Shown here: positions 14,814 through 24,257 of the stretch, one piece after another
Position numbering within the stretch: the stretch's first letter is position 1
How the letters are laid out: each line of letters begins with the position of its first letter
Assembly (NCBI GenBank): GCA_016124905.1
Contig: WGMV01000040.1
Location: forward strand, 1-59,134
Length of the DNA: 59,134 bases
Origin: a bacterium
Lineage (GTDB): Bacteria > Pseudomonadota > Alphaproteobacteria > Rickettsiales > RI-342
Direction of reading: 5' to 3'
Program-made: the position numbers and the translations under genes
Notes under the pieces: generated by a model
What the model saw: the letters and a program-made list of their open reading frames with translations, nothing else
What the model was told of the DNA's origin: nothing
The model's database searches: none

Positions 14814-17800
14814 GATCCGGGTGTTCCTCATCTTCGCGCTTGAGCTCGCGGGCGATCTCTTCCGGCGAGCGGGTGTTGCGGGCGAGTGTCTGGTACGCCA
14901 CGGGCACGATGGTGAGTGTCATGAGGGTGGCGATGGTGACGCCGAAGACCACCACGGTGCCGATGACCTGCCTGCTTTCCGCCCCCGCCCCGTGCGAGAT
15001 AGCCAGCGGAACGGCGCCCATGACGGTGGCGAGCGAGGTCATGATGATGGGGCGCAGGCGGCGGGAGGCAGCTTCCACCAGTGCATCACGAAAGCTCATG
15101 CCCGCATCGCGCAGCTGGTTGGCGAACTCGACGATAAGAATGCCGTTTTTGGTGGCAAGGCCGACGAGCATGATCATGCCGATCTGGCTGTAGATGTTGA
15201 TGCTGAGGCCGGTGAGGAACAGGCCGATCAGGCCGCCCGCCAAGGCAAGGGGCACGGTGAACATGATGACACCGGGGTGGACGAAACTTTCAAACTGCGC
15301 GGCCAGCACCAGATAGACCACCAGCAGCGCCATGATGAAAGTGAAAATGATGTCCGACCCGGCACGCTGGTATTCGAGCGATTCGCCCTTGTAGTCAATG
15401 ATGGCGTCGGGTGCGGTTTCACGTGCTGTTTTCACCAGGTATTGCAATGCATCGCCAAGGGCATAGCCATTGGTGAGGTTGGCGGTGATGGTGATGGCGC
15501 GCATGCGGTTGTAGCGCGGCAGGGTGGCGGCATCGGCCACTTCGGTGATGGAGATGAGGTTGGAGAGCGGGATGAGTTCGTTGGTGGTTTGCGAGCGGAC
15601 GTAGATGTTGTCGACATCTGCCACGCTTTGCGCTTTGGTGCGGTCGCCTTCGAGGATCACGTCATATTCCTCGCCCTCTTTCATGAAGGTGGTGACGTGA
15701 GATTCGCCCAGCATGGTCTCCAGCGCGCCGCCGATGCTTTCGGCTGGCACGCCCAGGTCGCCGGCGCGGGTGGTGTCGATCTTCACCAGCAATTGCGGTT
15801 TGGTTTCCTTGTAGTCGGCATCGAGGTTGGTGAGGCCGGGATTGTCCCTCGCCTTTTCCAGAATGGCATCGCGCCAGGCGGCGAGCTGGGCGAATTCCGC
15901 CCCGCCGAGCACGAACTGCACTGGGGATTCCGTCCGTTGACCAAAGGCGCGGCGCTGGACGGGAAACACTTTCACTTCCGGAATGGTGGAAAGTTTCGGC
16001 ATGACGGAGGCGATGATTTTGTCGATCGTCCGACGTTTGCCCCAGTCATCCAGCACCACGATGACCATGCCGCTGTTGACGGCATCGGCCGAGCTGAAAC
16101 TGCCGGGGATGCGCGTCATCAACTGCACGGCGTCGCCTTTGTGGGTTTTGTCACCCAGCAGGGGCAGCAGGATGGACTCCACCTTGTTCATGTTCTCGGT
16201 CATCTTGCTCATGGTGGTGCCTTCGTCGGCCTGGGCCATGATATTGAAGGCGCCGCGATCTTCGGTCGGGGCGAATTCCTTGGGAATCATCGCATAAAGC
16301 CCCCCGCAGAGACCGAGCACGACCAGCACCAGCAGCCAGGTGAAAAGCGGGCGATCCAGCGAACGGATGAGGAGGTTGCGGTAGTTATTCTGAAGGCGCT
16401 CGAACACCCTGTCCACCCAGAGGGAAATACGGGCGGGCTTCATGTCGTTTTTCAAAAATTTGGATGCCATGACCGGTGACAGCGTGAGCGCCACCAGCGC
16501 AGAGAACAGCACCGAACCCGCCACCGCCACGGCGAATTCCACAAACAATCTCCCCACATTGCCCTGCAAAAAGCCGAGCGGGGCGAACACGGCGGCAAGC
16601 ACCAGCGAGGTGGCGACCACGGCAAACCCAACCTGGCGCGTGCCGCGATAGGCGGCCAGCAGCGGCGGCTCGCCCTGTTCCATACGGTGGGCAATGTTTT
16701 CCAGCACCACGATGGCGTCGTCCACCACCAGGCCGATGGCGAGAATCAATGCCAGCAGCGTGAGGATGTTGACCGAATAACCCAGCGCATACAGCAGAAT
16801 GAAACTGCCCAGCAGCGACACAGGCACCGTGACGGCGGGAATGAGCATGGCACGCGCCGTGCCAAGGAAGCAGAAGATAATGCCCACAACCAGAAAGGCG
16901 GCAATGCCGAGCGTGAGGTACACCTCGTGCACGGAATATTCGATGAAGACGGAGGTGTCGTAACTCTGCATGATTTTGATGTTGGGGGGCAGGCGATCGG
17001 ACAGTTCCTTGACGCGCTGCTTGACGCCACGCGCCACCGCCAGCGCGTTGGCGGTGGATTGCTTAATGATGCCAACCCCCACCCGCTGCTTGCCGTTGGA
17101 GCGCAGGAAGGAACGGTCCTCCTCCGGCCCGAGTTCCACGCGCGCCACTTCGCCCAGGCGGGTCAAGTGGCCATCCTTGCCTTTGGAAATGACGAGCGAG
17201 GAAAATTCCCGCGGGGTGCGGTAGGCGCGTTCGGCGCGCACGGTGAATTCGCGCTCCACACTCTCGATGCGCCCAGCGGGAAGCTCCACATTCTCGCGCC
17301 TGAGGGCGCTTTCGATGTCCGCCACCGTGAGGCCGCGCGCGGCAAGCTGAAGCCTGTCCAGCCAGATGCGCATGGCAAAGCGCGAGCCACCGGCCACGCG
17401 CACACGCGCCACGCCATCGACGGTGGCCAGCGCATCCACCAGGTAACGTTCGGCATAGTCGGTGAGTTCGGTGGTGGACATGTTGTCGCTGATGAGGCTG
17501 AACCAGACGATCACGTCCGTGTTGGCATCGACCTTATAAATCTCGGGCGGTTCGGCCTCGTCGGGCAAATCCTTCACCGCGCGCGAAAGGCGCTCGCGCA
17601 CGTCGTTGGCGGCAGCGTCGATATCGCGGCTCAGTTCAAATTCAATGGTGATGGAGGACTGGCCGTCGCGGCTGTTGGAGCTGATGTTCTTGATGCCTTC
17701 AATGCCGCTGACGCGGTCTTCCAGCAGGCGGGTGATGCGCGATTCCACCACGGCGGCGGAGGCGCCACGGTAGATCGTATCCACCGAAACGACCGGCGGG

Positions 17801-17922
17801 TTGATGTCGGGATATTCACGCAATGGCAATTTGGTGAAAGAAATAATGCCGAACACGGCAATCAACAGATTGACCACAATCGCAAAAACAGGCCGTTTGA
17901 CCGACAGATCGGATAGTAGCAT
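14806..17922 (-). CDS. RND efflux pump, inner-membrane transporter (AcrB/HAE1 family)
   Basis: A 1038-residue proton-driven RND permease. It starts MLLSDLSVKRPVFAIVVNLLIAVFG and shows the family features YPDINPPVVSV, GLVVDDAIVVLENIAHRM (transmembrane segment 4 with the proton-relay Asp pair), two large periplasmic loops and the repeated second half ending GLATKNGILIVEFANQLRD. ATG 17922 follows AGGAG with good spacing; the longer frame to 17961 would start inside the repeat element. The partner adaptor gene is upstream on the same strand with repeat copy 2 between them; no outer-membrane channel gene is nearby. Substrates are not predictable. Confidence 0.95.
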   Translation of the reverse strand: MLLSDLSVKRPVFAIVVNLLIAVFGIISFTKLPLREYPDINPPVVSVDTIYRGASAAVVESRITRLLEDRVSGIEGIKNISSNSRDGQSSITIEFELSRDIDAAANDVRERLSRAVKDLPDEAEPPEIYKVDANTDVIVWFSLISDNMSTTELTDYAERYLVDALATVDGVARVRVAGGSRFAMRIWLDRLQLAARGLTVADIESALRRENVELPAGRIESVEREFTVRAERAYRTPREFSSLVISKGKDGHLTRLGEVARVELGPEEDRSFLRSNGKQRVGVGIIKQSTANALAVARGVKQRVKELSDRLPPNIKIMQSYDTSVFIEYSVHEVYLTLGIAAFLVVGIIFCFLGTARAMLIPAVTVPVSLLGSFILLYALGYSVNILTLLALILAIGLVVDDAIVVLENIAHRMEQGEPPLLAAYRGTRQVGFAVVATSLVLAAVFAPLGFLQGNVGRLFVEFAVAVAGSVLFSALVALTLSPVMASKFLKNDMKPARISLWVDRVFERLQNNYRNLLIRSLDRPLFTWLLVLVVLGLCGGLYAMIPKEFAPTEDRGAFNIMAQADEGTTMSKMTENMNKVESILLPLLGDKTHKGDAVQLMTRIPGSFSSADAVNSGMVIVVLDDWGKRRTIDKIIASVMPKLSTIPEVKVFPVQRRAFGQRTESPVQFVLGGAEFAQLAAWRDAILEKARDNPGLTNLDADYKETKPQLLVKIDTTRAGDLGVPAESIGGALETMLGESHVTTFMKEGEEYDVILEGDRTKAQSVADVDNIYVRSQTTNELIPLSNLISITEVADAATLPRYNRMRAITITANLTNGYALGDALQYLVKTARETAPDAIIDYKGESLEYQRAGSDIIFTFIMALLVVYLVLAAQFESFVHPGVIMFTVPLALAGGLIGLFLTGLSINIYSQIGMIMLVGLATKNGILIVEFANQLRDAGMSFRDALVEAASRRLRPIIMTSLATVMGAVPLAISHGAGAESRQVIGTVVVFGVTIATLMTLTIVPVAYQTLARNTRSPEEIARELKREDEEHPDHA

Positions 17923-17939
17923 GCGTGGCTCCTGTGGGG

Positions 17940-18092
17940 GACGCGGGGCTCTGCCCCGCACCCTGCCAGGGGACTAGTCCCCTGGGACCCCGTATTTCTT
18001 TGGTTTACCCCCATTTCAAGGGGGTAAACCAAAGAATAGGAAGTGCAGGAGGCTAGCCTCCTGTCGGGGGTGTGGGGGCAGCGCCCCCGCGT
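17940..18092. repeat. Five-hairpin repeat element, copy 2
   Basis: Same architecture as copy 1: H1 GCGGGGCTCTGCCCCGC, H2 AGGGGACTAGTCCCCT, H3 a perfect 17-bp stem (17996-18012/18020-18036) containing GGTTTACCCCC instead of the copy-1 sequence, H4 AGGAGGCTAGCCTCCT, H5 GGGGGCAGCGCCCCC. It lies between the adaptor and pump genes. Its H4 provides the TAG stop of the adaptor gene, and H5 is translated as the adaptor's last residues. Confidence 0.9.
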
Positions 18093-19135
18093 TCTTCCAT
18101 CGGCTTCACGCCTGCGCCGTCCTTCAGGCGGATGGCGCCTTCGGTGACGATGCGGTCGCCGGGGTTGAGGCCTTTGGTGATCTCCACCAGTCCGGGGCGG
18201 CGCGCGCCGGTTTCGACGGCGATGCGTTTGACGGTTTTGCCGTCGGCATTGAGTTTATAGACAAAATGCTGGGTGGCGAGTGCGGTGATGGCGCTTTCGG
18301 GGATGGCGATGACTTCGCGCGCGGGGCCGGTGAGGATGAGCGACATGAGCATGCCGGGCTTGAGCAGATTGTCGGGGTTTTCGAAGATGGCGCGGATGGT
18401 AATGGCGCGGGTGGCGGGGTCCACCCGGTTATCAAGGCTGGCGATGGTGCCCTGGAACTCCTTGCCCGGCCAGGCGCGGGTAACGGCCTGCACCTGCATG
18501 CCGACGGCGAGCTTGGAAAGAAATTCCTCCGGCACGCTGGCATCCACTTTGATGCGGCTGGTATCGGCGATGGAGGCGACGACCTGACCGGGCGTCACCA
18601 GGCTGCCGGGGCTGACCTTGCGAAGGCCGATGATGCCGTTAAAGGGCGCGGAAATGACGCGGTCGCCCAGGCGGGAACGGGCGGCGTCGGCGCGGGCGCG
18701 GGCTTCTTCAAAACGGGCGCGGCGCTGGTCCTTCTGGGCCTTGGGGATGGCGGCGAGGGAAATATCCTTTACGCGGTTATATTCGCGGCTGGCATCGGCC
18801 AGGGTGGCCTGGGCCTCCGCCAGCTCGGCGGCGGCTTCGTTGGTGGAAAGCACCACCAGCGGATCGCCCGCGTTGACGGCCTGACCTTCCTCGAATTTGA
18901 CGTCGGCGACTTTTTCAGTGATGCGGGCGGTGAGGTCCACCTGCTCATTCGCCAGGGCGGTGCCGACGGCTTCCAGCATGTCCCCCCATTGAGAGGGCTG
19001 GACGGTGGCCAGTTTCACGGGCGCGTCCGACGGGCCCTTTTTCATTTCCTCACCCGAAGGCCAGAAGCGCCAGACCAGCGCGGCCGCAACCACCAACAAC
19101 AGAATCATGACCACAGGGTGGCGGGATGGCTTCAA
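18053..19135 (-). CDS. RND efflux periplasmic adaptor (HlyD/MFP family)
   Basis: A 360-residue membrane fusion protein. It has an N-terminal anchor (residues 8-26), a lipoyl/barrel-sandwich half (ADVKFEEGQAVNAGDPLVVL), an alpha-hairpin of about 70 residues, the second lipoyl half (VISAPFNGIIGLRKVSPGSLVTPGQ) and a beta-barrel domain. It links the RND permease at 14806-17922 to an outer-membrane channel. The start is TTG 19135, with GAGG eight bases upstream. The last dozen codons (GGAAPTPPTGG end) and the TAG stop lie inside repeat copy 2, so the C-terminus was probably replaced or extended by repeat sequence. Confidence 0.93.
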   Translation of the reverse strand: MKPSRHPVVMILLLVVAAALVWRFWPSGEEMKKGPSDAPVKLATVQPSQWGDMLEAVGTALANEQVDLTARITEKVADVKFEEGQAVNAGDPLVVLSTNEAAAELAEAQATLADASREYNRVKDISLAAIPKAQKDQRRARFEEARARADAARSRLGDRVISAPFNGIIGLRKVSPGSLVTPGQVVASIADTSRIKVDASVPEEFLSKLAVGMQVQAVTRAWPGKEFQGTIASLDNRVDPATRAITIRAIFENPDNLLKPGMLMSLILTGPAREVIAIPESAITALATQHFVYKLNADGKTVKRIAVETGARRPGLVEITKGLNPGDRIVTEGAIRLKDGAGVKPMEERGGAAPTPPTGG

Positions 19136-19259
19136 GATCGGTTTCCTCGCTTAGAATCCATCAAGCTTAGAAAGCTTATCCGGTTTATACAACCTTAAGC
19201 GCCCCAATCCTTCGGTGGGGGATGAAAAAATTTTCCTCCCATTGAAATATATTGATTTA

Positions 19260-20054
19260 TTATCCTTCCAGCACGGCCAGCACGGGCACGTGGTCGGAGG
19301 GCTGGGTCCATCCGCGCGGGGCGCGGGGCATGTGGGCGGCTTTGAGCTGGGGCTTGAGGGCGGGGGAAAGCCAGACATGGTCGAGGCGGCGGCCTTTGTC
19401 GGCGGCGTCCCAGTCACGCGCGCGGTAGCTCCACCAGCTGTAGGCTTTTTCGTGGTGGGGAATGAATTCGCGCACGCTGTCCACCCAGCCGATTGTGTGT
19501 TGCAGGCGGGTGAGTTTTTCCACCTCAATGGGGGTGTGGCTGACAACATCGAGCAGCTGCTTGTGGCTCCAGACATCATGCTCGAGCGGGGCGATGTTGA
19601 AATCGCCCAGGATGATGGAAGTCGTGTCCTTGTTCAGCTTGTCGCTCCATTCGCTGAGGGCATCCAGCACATCCAGCTTCATCTTGAATTTTGGATTCTC
19701 GTTCACGTCGGGGATGTCGCCGCCGGCGGGGATGTAAAGATTGTGCAGGCGGGTGCCGTCGGGAAGCGTGGCGGCGATGTGGCGCTTCTGGTTGGTGCCC
19801 GCATGGTTGATGGTTTCCATGTCCTTCAGAGGAAGGCGTGAGAGGATGGCAACGCCATTGTAGGATTTCTCACCACTATGCATCACGTGCTCATAACCCA
19901 GCGCCTTGATGCCCTCGAGCGGGAAGTGCATGTCCTCGCATTTGATTTCCTGCAGGCAAAGGACGTCGGGGTTGAACTGCTGAACCATTTGCGCCACCAG
20001 CGGCATACGGAGGCGGACGGAGTTGATGTTCCAGCTGGCAATGGTGATGGGCAT
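19260..20054 (-). CDS. xthA: Exodeoxyribonuclease III
   Basis: A 264-residue Mg-dependent 3'-5' exonuclease and AP endonuclease of the EEP superfamily. Motifs in order: ASWNINSVRLR, CLQEIKCED (metal Glu), YNGVAILSR, ILGDFNIAPLEHDVW and the end motif PSDHVPVLAVL with the catalytic Asp-His. ATG 20054 gives the family-typical MPITIASWNINS. The frame is open further upstream, but that part is antisense to the divergent monooxygenase gene. A 124-base gap (19136-19259) separates it from the adaptor gene; I see no gene there. Confidence 0.95.
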   Translation of the reverse strand: MPITIASWNINSVRLRMPLVAQMVQQFNPDVLCLQEIKCEDMHFPLEGIKALGYEHVMHSGEKSYNGVAILSRLPLKDMETINHAGTNQKRHIAATLPDGTRLHNLYIPAGGDIPDVNENPKFKMKLDVLDALSEWSDKLNKDTTSIILGDFNIAPLEHDVWSHKQLLDVVSHTPIEVEKLTRLQHTIGWVDSVREFIPHHEKAYSWWSYRARDWDAADKGRRLDHVWLSPALKPQLKAAHMPRAPRGWTQPSDHVPVLAVLEG

Positions 20055-20066
20055 GGCGCTCGGTCT

Positions 20067-20095
20067 TTGTTGTGGAGGTGGATGGATGCTACTAT
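20067..20095 (+). promoter_or_regulatory. Promoter candidate for the UbiH-family gene
   Basis: TTGTTG (20067-20072) and TACTAT (20090-20095) are separated by 17 bases in the 70-base region between the divergent xthA and monooxygenase starts, about 30 bases before the latter's start codon. Confidence 0.5.
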
Positions 20096-20126
20096 AGTCA
20101 GGCAATTCATCATGCATAGGGCCCTT

Positions 20127-21347
20127 ATGGTGCAGAGCCGGAAAATCGTGATCGCGGGTGGTGGAATGGTCGGACTGGCGCAGGCGCTGGCCTTTGCCGA
20201 GCGTGGGATTGCCAGCATCGTGATCGAGCCGCAGCCATACAAGGCGCAGCTTGCGCGCGGGTTCGACGGGCGCACGAGCGCCATTGCGCTTGGCTCGGCC
20301 CGGTGGCTGGAGGGCATCGGCGTGTGGCGGCACTTGAAGGCCCATGCCTGCCCTATTCAGGATATTCGCATCACCGATAATGAGGTGGGCAAGGGAGCAA
20401 GCTCGCTGTTTGTGCATTACGACCATCGGGAGGCCACCGATGAAGGTGAACCAATGGGGTATATCGCCGAGAACCGGTATATTCGCACCGCCCTGCATCA
20501 GTCAGCCGTTGCAGAGCCGTTGATCGACATCCGCGAAGGGTTCAGCGCCGAGGCCATGCGCGCCTTTAAAAGCCATGCCGTGCTGGAGCTGAATGACGGG
20601 AGCGAACTGGAAACACCGCTGGTGGTGGTGGCCGAAGGGCGCGCCTCCAAACTGCGGACGCAGGCGGGTATTCGCATTCATGAAACGCCTTATGGCCAGA
20701 CGGCGATCGTGGCGACGATCGCGCATGAGAAGCCGCATCATTTCGTGGCGCAGGAACGGTTCTATCCGGCCGGGCCGTTTGCCATCCTGCCCATGCTGCC
20801 GCCGCATGACGTGAGCGTGCCGCTGCTGCATTGCTCCTCCATCGTCTGGACGGAACATGGACGGTTTGCGGCTAAATTTGCCGCGCTGCCCGAAGAAGCG
20901 TTCATGGGTGAAGTGCGGCGGCGGTTCGGGGATTTTCTGGGCGGGCTGGCGCTGGTGAAGCCGGTGTTCGCCTATCCGCTCAGCTGCATGACGGCCAACC
21001 GCATCACGGCGGAGCGGCTGGCGCTGGTGGGGGATTCCGCCCACCGTATGCACCCGATTGCCGGGCAAGGGCTGAATCTCGGATTGCGCGATGCGATGGA
21101 GCTTGCCGAGCGGCTTGCTGGGCAGCATGCATACGGCCTAGACTTAGGCAGCGCCGATGTGCTGGCGGCCTATGATAAGGCAAGGCAGTTCGATATTCAC
21201 AGCATGATCGGCTTTACGCATCATTTGAACGGATTGTTCGCCAATGACGATGCGGTGCTGCGCACCGGGCGCAGACTTGGCATGGGGCTGGTGGAACAGC
21301 TGCCGCCGGTCAAGAAACTGATGATGCGCCGGGCGATGGGGCTGTAA
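20127..21347 (+). CDS. UbiH/UbiF/VisC-family FAD-dependent hydroxylase
   Basis: A 406-residue flavoprotein monooxygenase. It has the N-terminal FAD fold KIVIAGGGMVGLAQALAFAERG, the GFDGRTSAIALGSARWLEG segment typical of ubiquinone hydroxylases, and the second FAD motif LVGDSAHRMHPIAGQGLNLGLRDA, which is the UbiH family signature. It likely hydroxylates the ring in ubiquinone synthesis; which carbon cannot be told. coq7 and ubiK are in the same window. ATG 20127 has AGGG six bases upstream; ATG 20112 is an alternative. The 3' end meets the histidine kinase gene convergently, one base apart. Confidence 0.88.
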   Translation: MVQSRKIVIAGGGMVGLAQALAFAERGIASIVIEPQPYKAQLARGFDGRTSAIALGSARWLEGIGVWRHLKAHACPIQDIRITDNEVGKGASSLFVHYDHREATDEGEPMGYIAENRYIRTALHQSAVAEPLIDIREGFSAEAMRAFKSHAVLELNDGSELETPLVVVAEGRASKLRTQAGIRIHETPYGQTAIVATIAHEKPHHFVAQERFYPAGPFAILPMLPPHDVSVPLLHCSSIVWTEHGRFAAKFAALPEEAFMGEVRRRFGDFLGGLALVKPVFAYPLSCMTANRITAERLALVGDSAHRMHPIAGQGLNLGLRDAMELAERLAGQHAYGLDLGSADVLAAYDKARQFDIHSMIGFTHHLNGLFANDDAVLRTGRRLGMGLVEQLPPVKKLMMRRAMGL

Positions 21348-21348
21348 A

Positions 21349-23292
21349 TCAGGCTGCCGACGTGGTGTTCAGCGGCATGTCCTCCTGGGCTTTGAGCCAT
21401 TGATCTTTGATGATCTTGCCGACATCGTAAAATTTATAGGGCTTGGTCAGGATGCCGTCGATACCGGAATGGATGCAGTTCTCGGTGGTTTCGGGCTCCA
21501 CATCCGCCGTGCAGGCGATGATGATGGGCTCGGGCGAATGCATGCCCAGCGCCCGGATGGCGCGGGCGGTGGTGAAGCCGTCCATGGCGGGCATGTGCAG
21601 ATCCAGCAACATGACATCGCAGGGGTCTTCCTGCACGCTGCGTACGGCCTCCTCGCCGCTGGCAACGACGGTGACATGCCGGAAGCCAAGCTTTTTCAAT
21701 GCCTGAATGGCCACCAGCTGATTGACGGAATTATCTTCCACCACCAGCACGCGCAGCGCGCCGGGGCGCCAGGAGTCACGCAGCTTGGCCTTGGCCTCGG
21801 CCAGCTCCTGCTCATCGGCAATCGCCAGGCGCAGGGTGAACCAGAAAGTAGCGCCGGTGCCCTCCTCACTGATGACGCCGATCTCGCCGTTCATCAGGTG
21901 CACCAGCTCTTTGCAGATGGCCAGACCAAGGCCGGTGCCGCCGTAGCGGCGGGTAGTGGAGCTGTCGCCCTGGGTGAATTTCTCGAAAATATCGGCCTGA
22001 CGGTTTTTGGGCACGCCGATGCCCGTATCCGTCACTTCCACACGCAGCCATGCCTCGGACGGGGATAGCTGATCGCAATGAAGGGCCAGTGTGATGACGC
22101 CCTGATGGGTGAATTTGGCTGCATTGCCGAGCAGGTTGAGCATCACCTGGCGGATTTTTACCTCATCGCCCAGAAGAAGATTGGGCAGTTCGTCATCCAG
22201 TTTGCATTCCACCGTCACCTTGCTCTCATCCGTGCGGGAGCGCATGAGGTCCACGGCATCCTGCGCGATGGCGCGCAGGTTGAAGGGGCGCTGGCTAAGG
22301 GTGATGTGGCCGGATTCTATCTTGGAGAAATCCAGCACCTCGTTGATGAGGCCGAGAAGGTGATCCGCCGAATGCTGGATGACCTCGGCGTAATGTTTGC
22401 TTTCCTTGCCGAGGCGGCTTTCAGCAAGCAGTTGAGCCATACCGATGATGCCATTGATCGGCGTGCGGATTTCATGACTGATGTTGGCAATGAAATGGCT
22501 TTTGGCAAGGCTGGCGGATTCCGCCTGACGAAGGGAAATTTCCAGATCCTGCATGGTGCTGGCCAGCTTGACCTCGGCCTCAATCGCGCGGATGCGCCAG
22601 CGATAGACGCCAAGCGTCATCATGCAGGCGGCAATAACGGCGGCAATGACGCCCCAGAGGCCCGCCATGCGTACGCCGTTCATCTGCTGCTGGTAAGTGC
22701 GGATATCCACATCCACCCCGGCGACGGCGACGAGCTCGTGATTGCTGTTATACACCGGCGCATAGCCACTGACGAAGGTGCCCCATTTGTCGATGGTGGG
22801 ATCCTGCGAGCTGGTGACGGTTTTTTCGTCAAAGGCGCGTGCAAGGCCAGGATCGGAGGTTTTTTCATCGTATTGTTCCATGATCTGGGATTTGTCGTTG
22901 ACGCCGTCATGGTCGGCGTCGCCATCGGGGACGGAGTCCAGCACGAAGTAATATTGACCGTCGCGGCGGATCAAGGTGTAGGTGTAGGCCACACGGTTGA
23001 AACTGTTGCGCACCCTGGCCAGGCCTTTGATGGCCTCGGCATATTCGGGCGTGTTTTTCTGCTCGGGCCGGGTGAAGGTGCCGTGCAGGTCGCCATCCAC
23101 GTTGCTGGCGGCGAATTCGGCAATGCCCTGAATGTAGGTGTGCAGCTGCAACGCCATGGCCGATGCCGCGCTGCGATAGACGATCAGCGACGCGCCGAGC
23201 GCAAGGGCAAGCACCAGAAAGCCGAGCGTGGCGGCTTCCATTACGGCTTTGCGATGCGGTGTCTTCTGGTTGTTCACAGGCAGTTCCGGCAT
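21349..23292 (-). CDS. Hybrid sensor histidine kinase with C-terminal receiver domain
   Basis: A 647-residue membrane kinase. TM1 is at residues 20-40 and TM2 at 210-229, with a periplasmic sensor of about 170 residues between them. Then come HisKA (ISHEIRTP, His273), HATPase (N-box [11 protein letters not shown]1 [10 protein letters not shown]2 GGTGLGLAI) and a receiver domain with Asp520, phospho-acceptor Asp564 ([11 protein letters not shown]) and Lys617. The sensor contains [14 protein letters not shown] (122-135), a DxDxDG-like loop as in Ca-binding repeats and some Cache-like sensors. No separate response regulator or output gene is adjacent, so a phosphotransfer partner must lie elsewhere. 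Confidence 0.93.
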   Translation of the reverse strand: MPELPVNNQKTPHRKAVMEAATLGFLVLALALGASLIVYRSAASAMALQLHTYIQGIAEFAASNVDGDLHGTFTRPEQKNTPEYAEAIKGLARVRNSFNRVAYTYTLIRRDGQYYFVLDSVPDGDADHDGVNDKSQIMEQYDEKTSDPGLARAFDEKTVTSSQDPTIDKWGTFVSGYAPVYNSNHELVAVAGVDVDIRTYQQQMNGVRMAGLWGVIAAVIAACMMTLGVYRWRIRAIEAEVKLASTMQDLEISLRQAESASLAKSHFIANISHEIRTPINGIIGMAQLLAESRLGKESKHYAEVIQHSADHLLGLINEVLDFSKIESGHITLSQRPFNLRAIAQDAVDLMRSRTDESKVTVECKLDDELPNLLLGDEVKIRQVMLNLLGNAAKFTHQGVITLALHCDQLSPSEAWLRVEVTDTGIGVPKNRQADIFEKFTQGDSSTTRRYGGTGLGLAICKELVHLMNGEIGVISEEGTGATFWFTLRLAIADEQELAEAKAKLRDSWRPGALRVLVVEDNSVNQLVAIQALKKLGFRHVTVVASGEEAVRSVQEDPCDVMLLDLHMPAMDGFTTARAIRALGMHSPEPIIIACTADVEPETTENCIHSGIDGILTKPYKFYDVGKIIKDQWLKAQEDMPLNTTSAA

Positions 23293-23369
23293 GTTATGCC
23301 TTTGGTTTTACTCCCGCAGGATTAAGCTAGGGTAAACCGCATCTTTATGTGTGTGCATGTTTGGACGGA

Positions 23370-23873
23370 TCAGGCTTCGCCGATCGTGTCAAATACCGCT
23401 ATTTCAAGGGCTTCCTTGGGGGTGCGGCCACCCCAGATGAGGGATTGCAGCGCCGGATAAAAGCGCTCGCATTCCACAATGGCGGTATCCATGAAATTCT
23501 CGACCTGTTCGGAGGAGAGGCTTTCGGCCCCGGCCATGAGCAGGGTCTGGCGGAAATAGACAGCGCATTCCTCCTGGCTGAAGGCGAAATGGCCGAGCAG
23601 CAGGCGCTCGTTAACGCGGGCGAGCAGCTCATAGATGGCGGGGTGGAGCTTGTCCGGCACACGTGCGCCGAAATGCCAGGCAAAGAGCAGCGCGCCCTCC
23701 TCCTCACGCCAGAGGCACCAGAGCTTGAGCTCGCACCAATGGGTCAGGCCTTCGGCCACGATGGCATCGTCCATCGTGCGGTCAAAGGGCAATTCGCGGC
23801 TGGTAAGCACGAATTCCACGACTTCCATCGGGTCGGATGCCCGACGGTTGGATTCGATTGCGGTCTGGGTCAT
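23370..23873 (-). CDS. YbjN domain-containing protein
   Basis: A 167-residue soluble protein whose pattern (DPMEVVEFVLTSRELPFDRTMDDAI...LLARVNERLLLGHFAFSQEECAVYFRQTLL) matches the alphaproteobacterial YbjN family, related to type III secretion chaperone-like folds and to proposed sensory regulators. Function is unproven. It starts in a four-base overlap (ATGA) with the ubiK stop, so the pair is one operon. In many alphaproteobacteria proC follows; here proC is 15 kb away. Confidence 0.82.
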   Translation of the reverse strand: MTQTAIESNRRASDPMEVVEFVLTSRELPFDRTMDDAIVAEGLTHWCELKLWCLWREEEGALLFAWHFGARVPDKLHPAIYELLARVNERLLLGHFAFSQEECAVYFRQTLLMAGAESLSSEQVENFMDTAIVECERFYPALQSLIWGGRTPKEALEIAVFDTIGEA

Positions 23874-24184
23874 TTCTTTTCGGCAGTCTTTTTGGCGGAG
23901 GTGGAGGCCGGTTTGGACGCGGCGGGGCTTTTGCTTTCCCCTTTGCCCTCGAGGGCTTCGATACGATGCAGAAGGGCCAGCTGCTGCTGACGGCTTTCGG
24001 CCAGCATGGCGCGCAGCAGGTCGACCTCTTCCCGCGTGGGAAGGTCCAGACCGGCAAGCCAGTCCTGCAAGTGCTGCTTGAAACGCTGCTCGGCCTCCTG
24101 ACGCACGGTGCCGGCCGATGACAGCGCGGAGCCGAACAGCTTGGAAGCATCCTCGAACAGTTTTTGCCAGGCGGGGTTGGTCAT
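23870..24184 (-). CDS. ubiK: Ubiquinone biosynthesis accessory factor UbiK (BMFP family)
   Basis: A 104-residue protein starting MTNPAWQKLFEDASKLFGSALSSAGTVRQEAEQRF, the BMFP/UbiK pattern: an amphipathic membrane-binding helix then a trimeric coiled coil (LPTREEVDLLRAMLAESRQQQLALLHRIEALE) and an Ala/Lys-rich tail. UbiK assists the Ubi hydroxylase complex near the membrane. It is divergent from lgt and overlaps the ybjN gene. Confidence 0.87.
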   Translation of the reverse strand: MTNPAWQKLFEDASKLFGSALSSAGTVRQEAEQRFKQHLQDWLAGLDLPTREEVDLLRAMLAESRQQQLALLHRIEALEGKGESKSPAASKPASTSAKKTAEKK

Positions 24185-24257
24185 TTCGTTCCTTTGGGCA
24201 TTCCTTTGTGGCATTTCTTTGCAGAGCGAACTATGCCATAGGGCAAATCATCCGTGG

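Noticed and set aside
14743-17916. Long plus-strand open frames (14743-16479 and 16687-17916) opposite the RND pump gene
   Set aside because: They are antisense shadows of a gene with clear RND motifs. Their products are His/Gly/Asp-rich without any family motif.
19151-19579. Minus-strand frame of 142 codons over the end of xthA
   Set aside because: Out-of-frame shadow of xthA running into the noncoding gap; no motif, no ribosome binding site.
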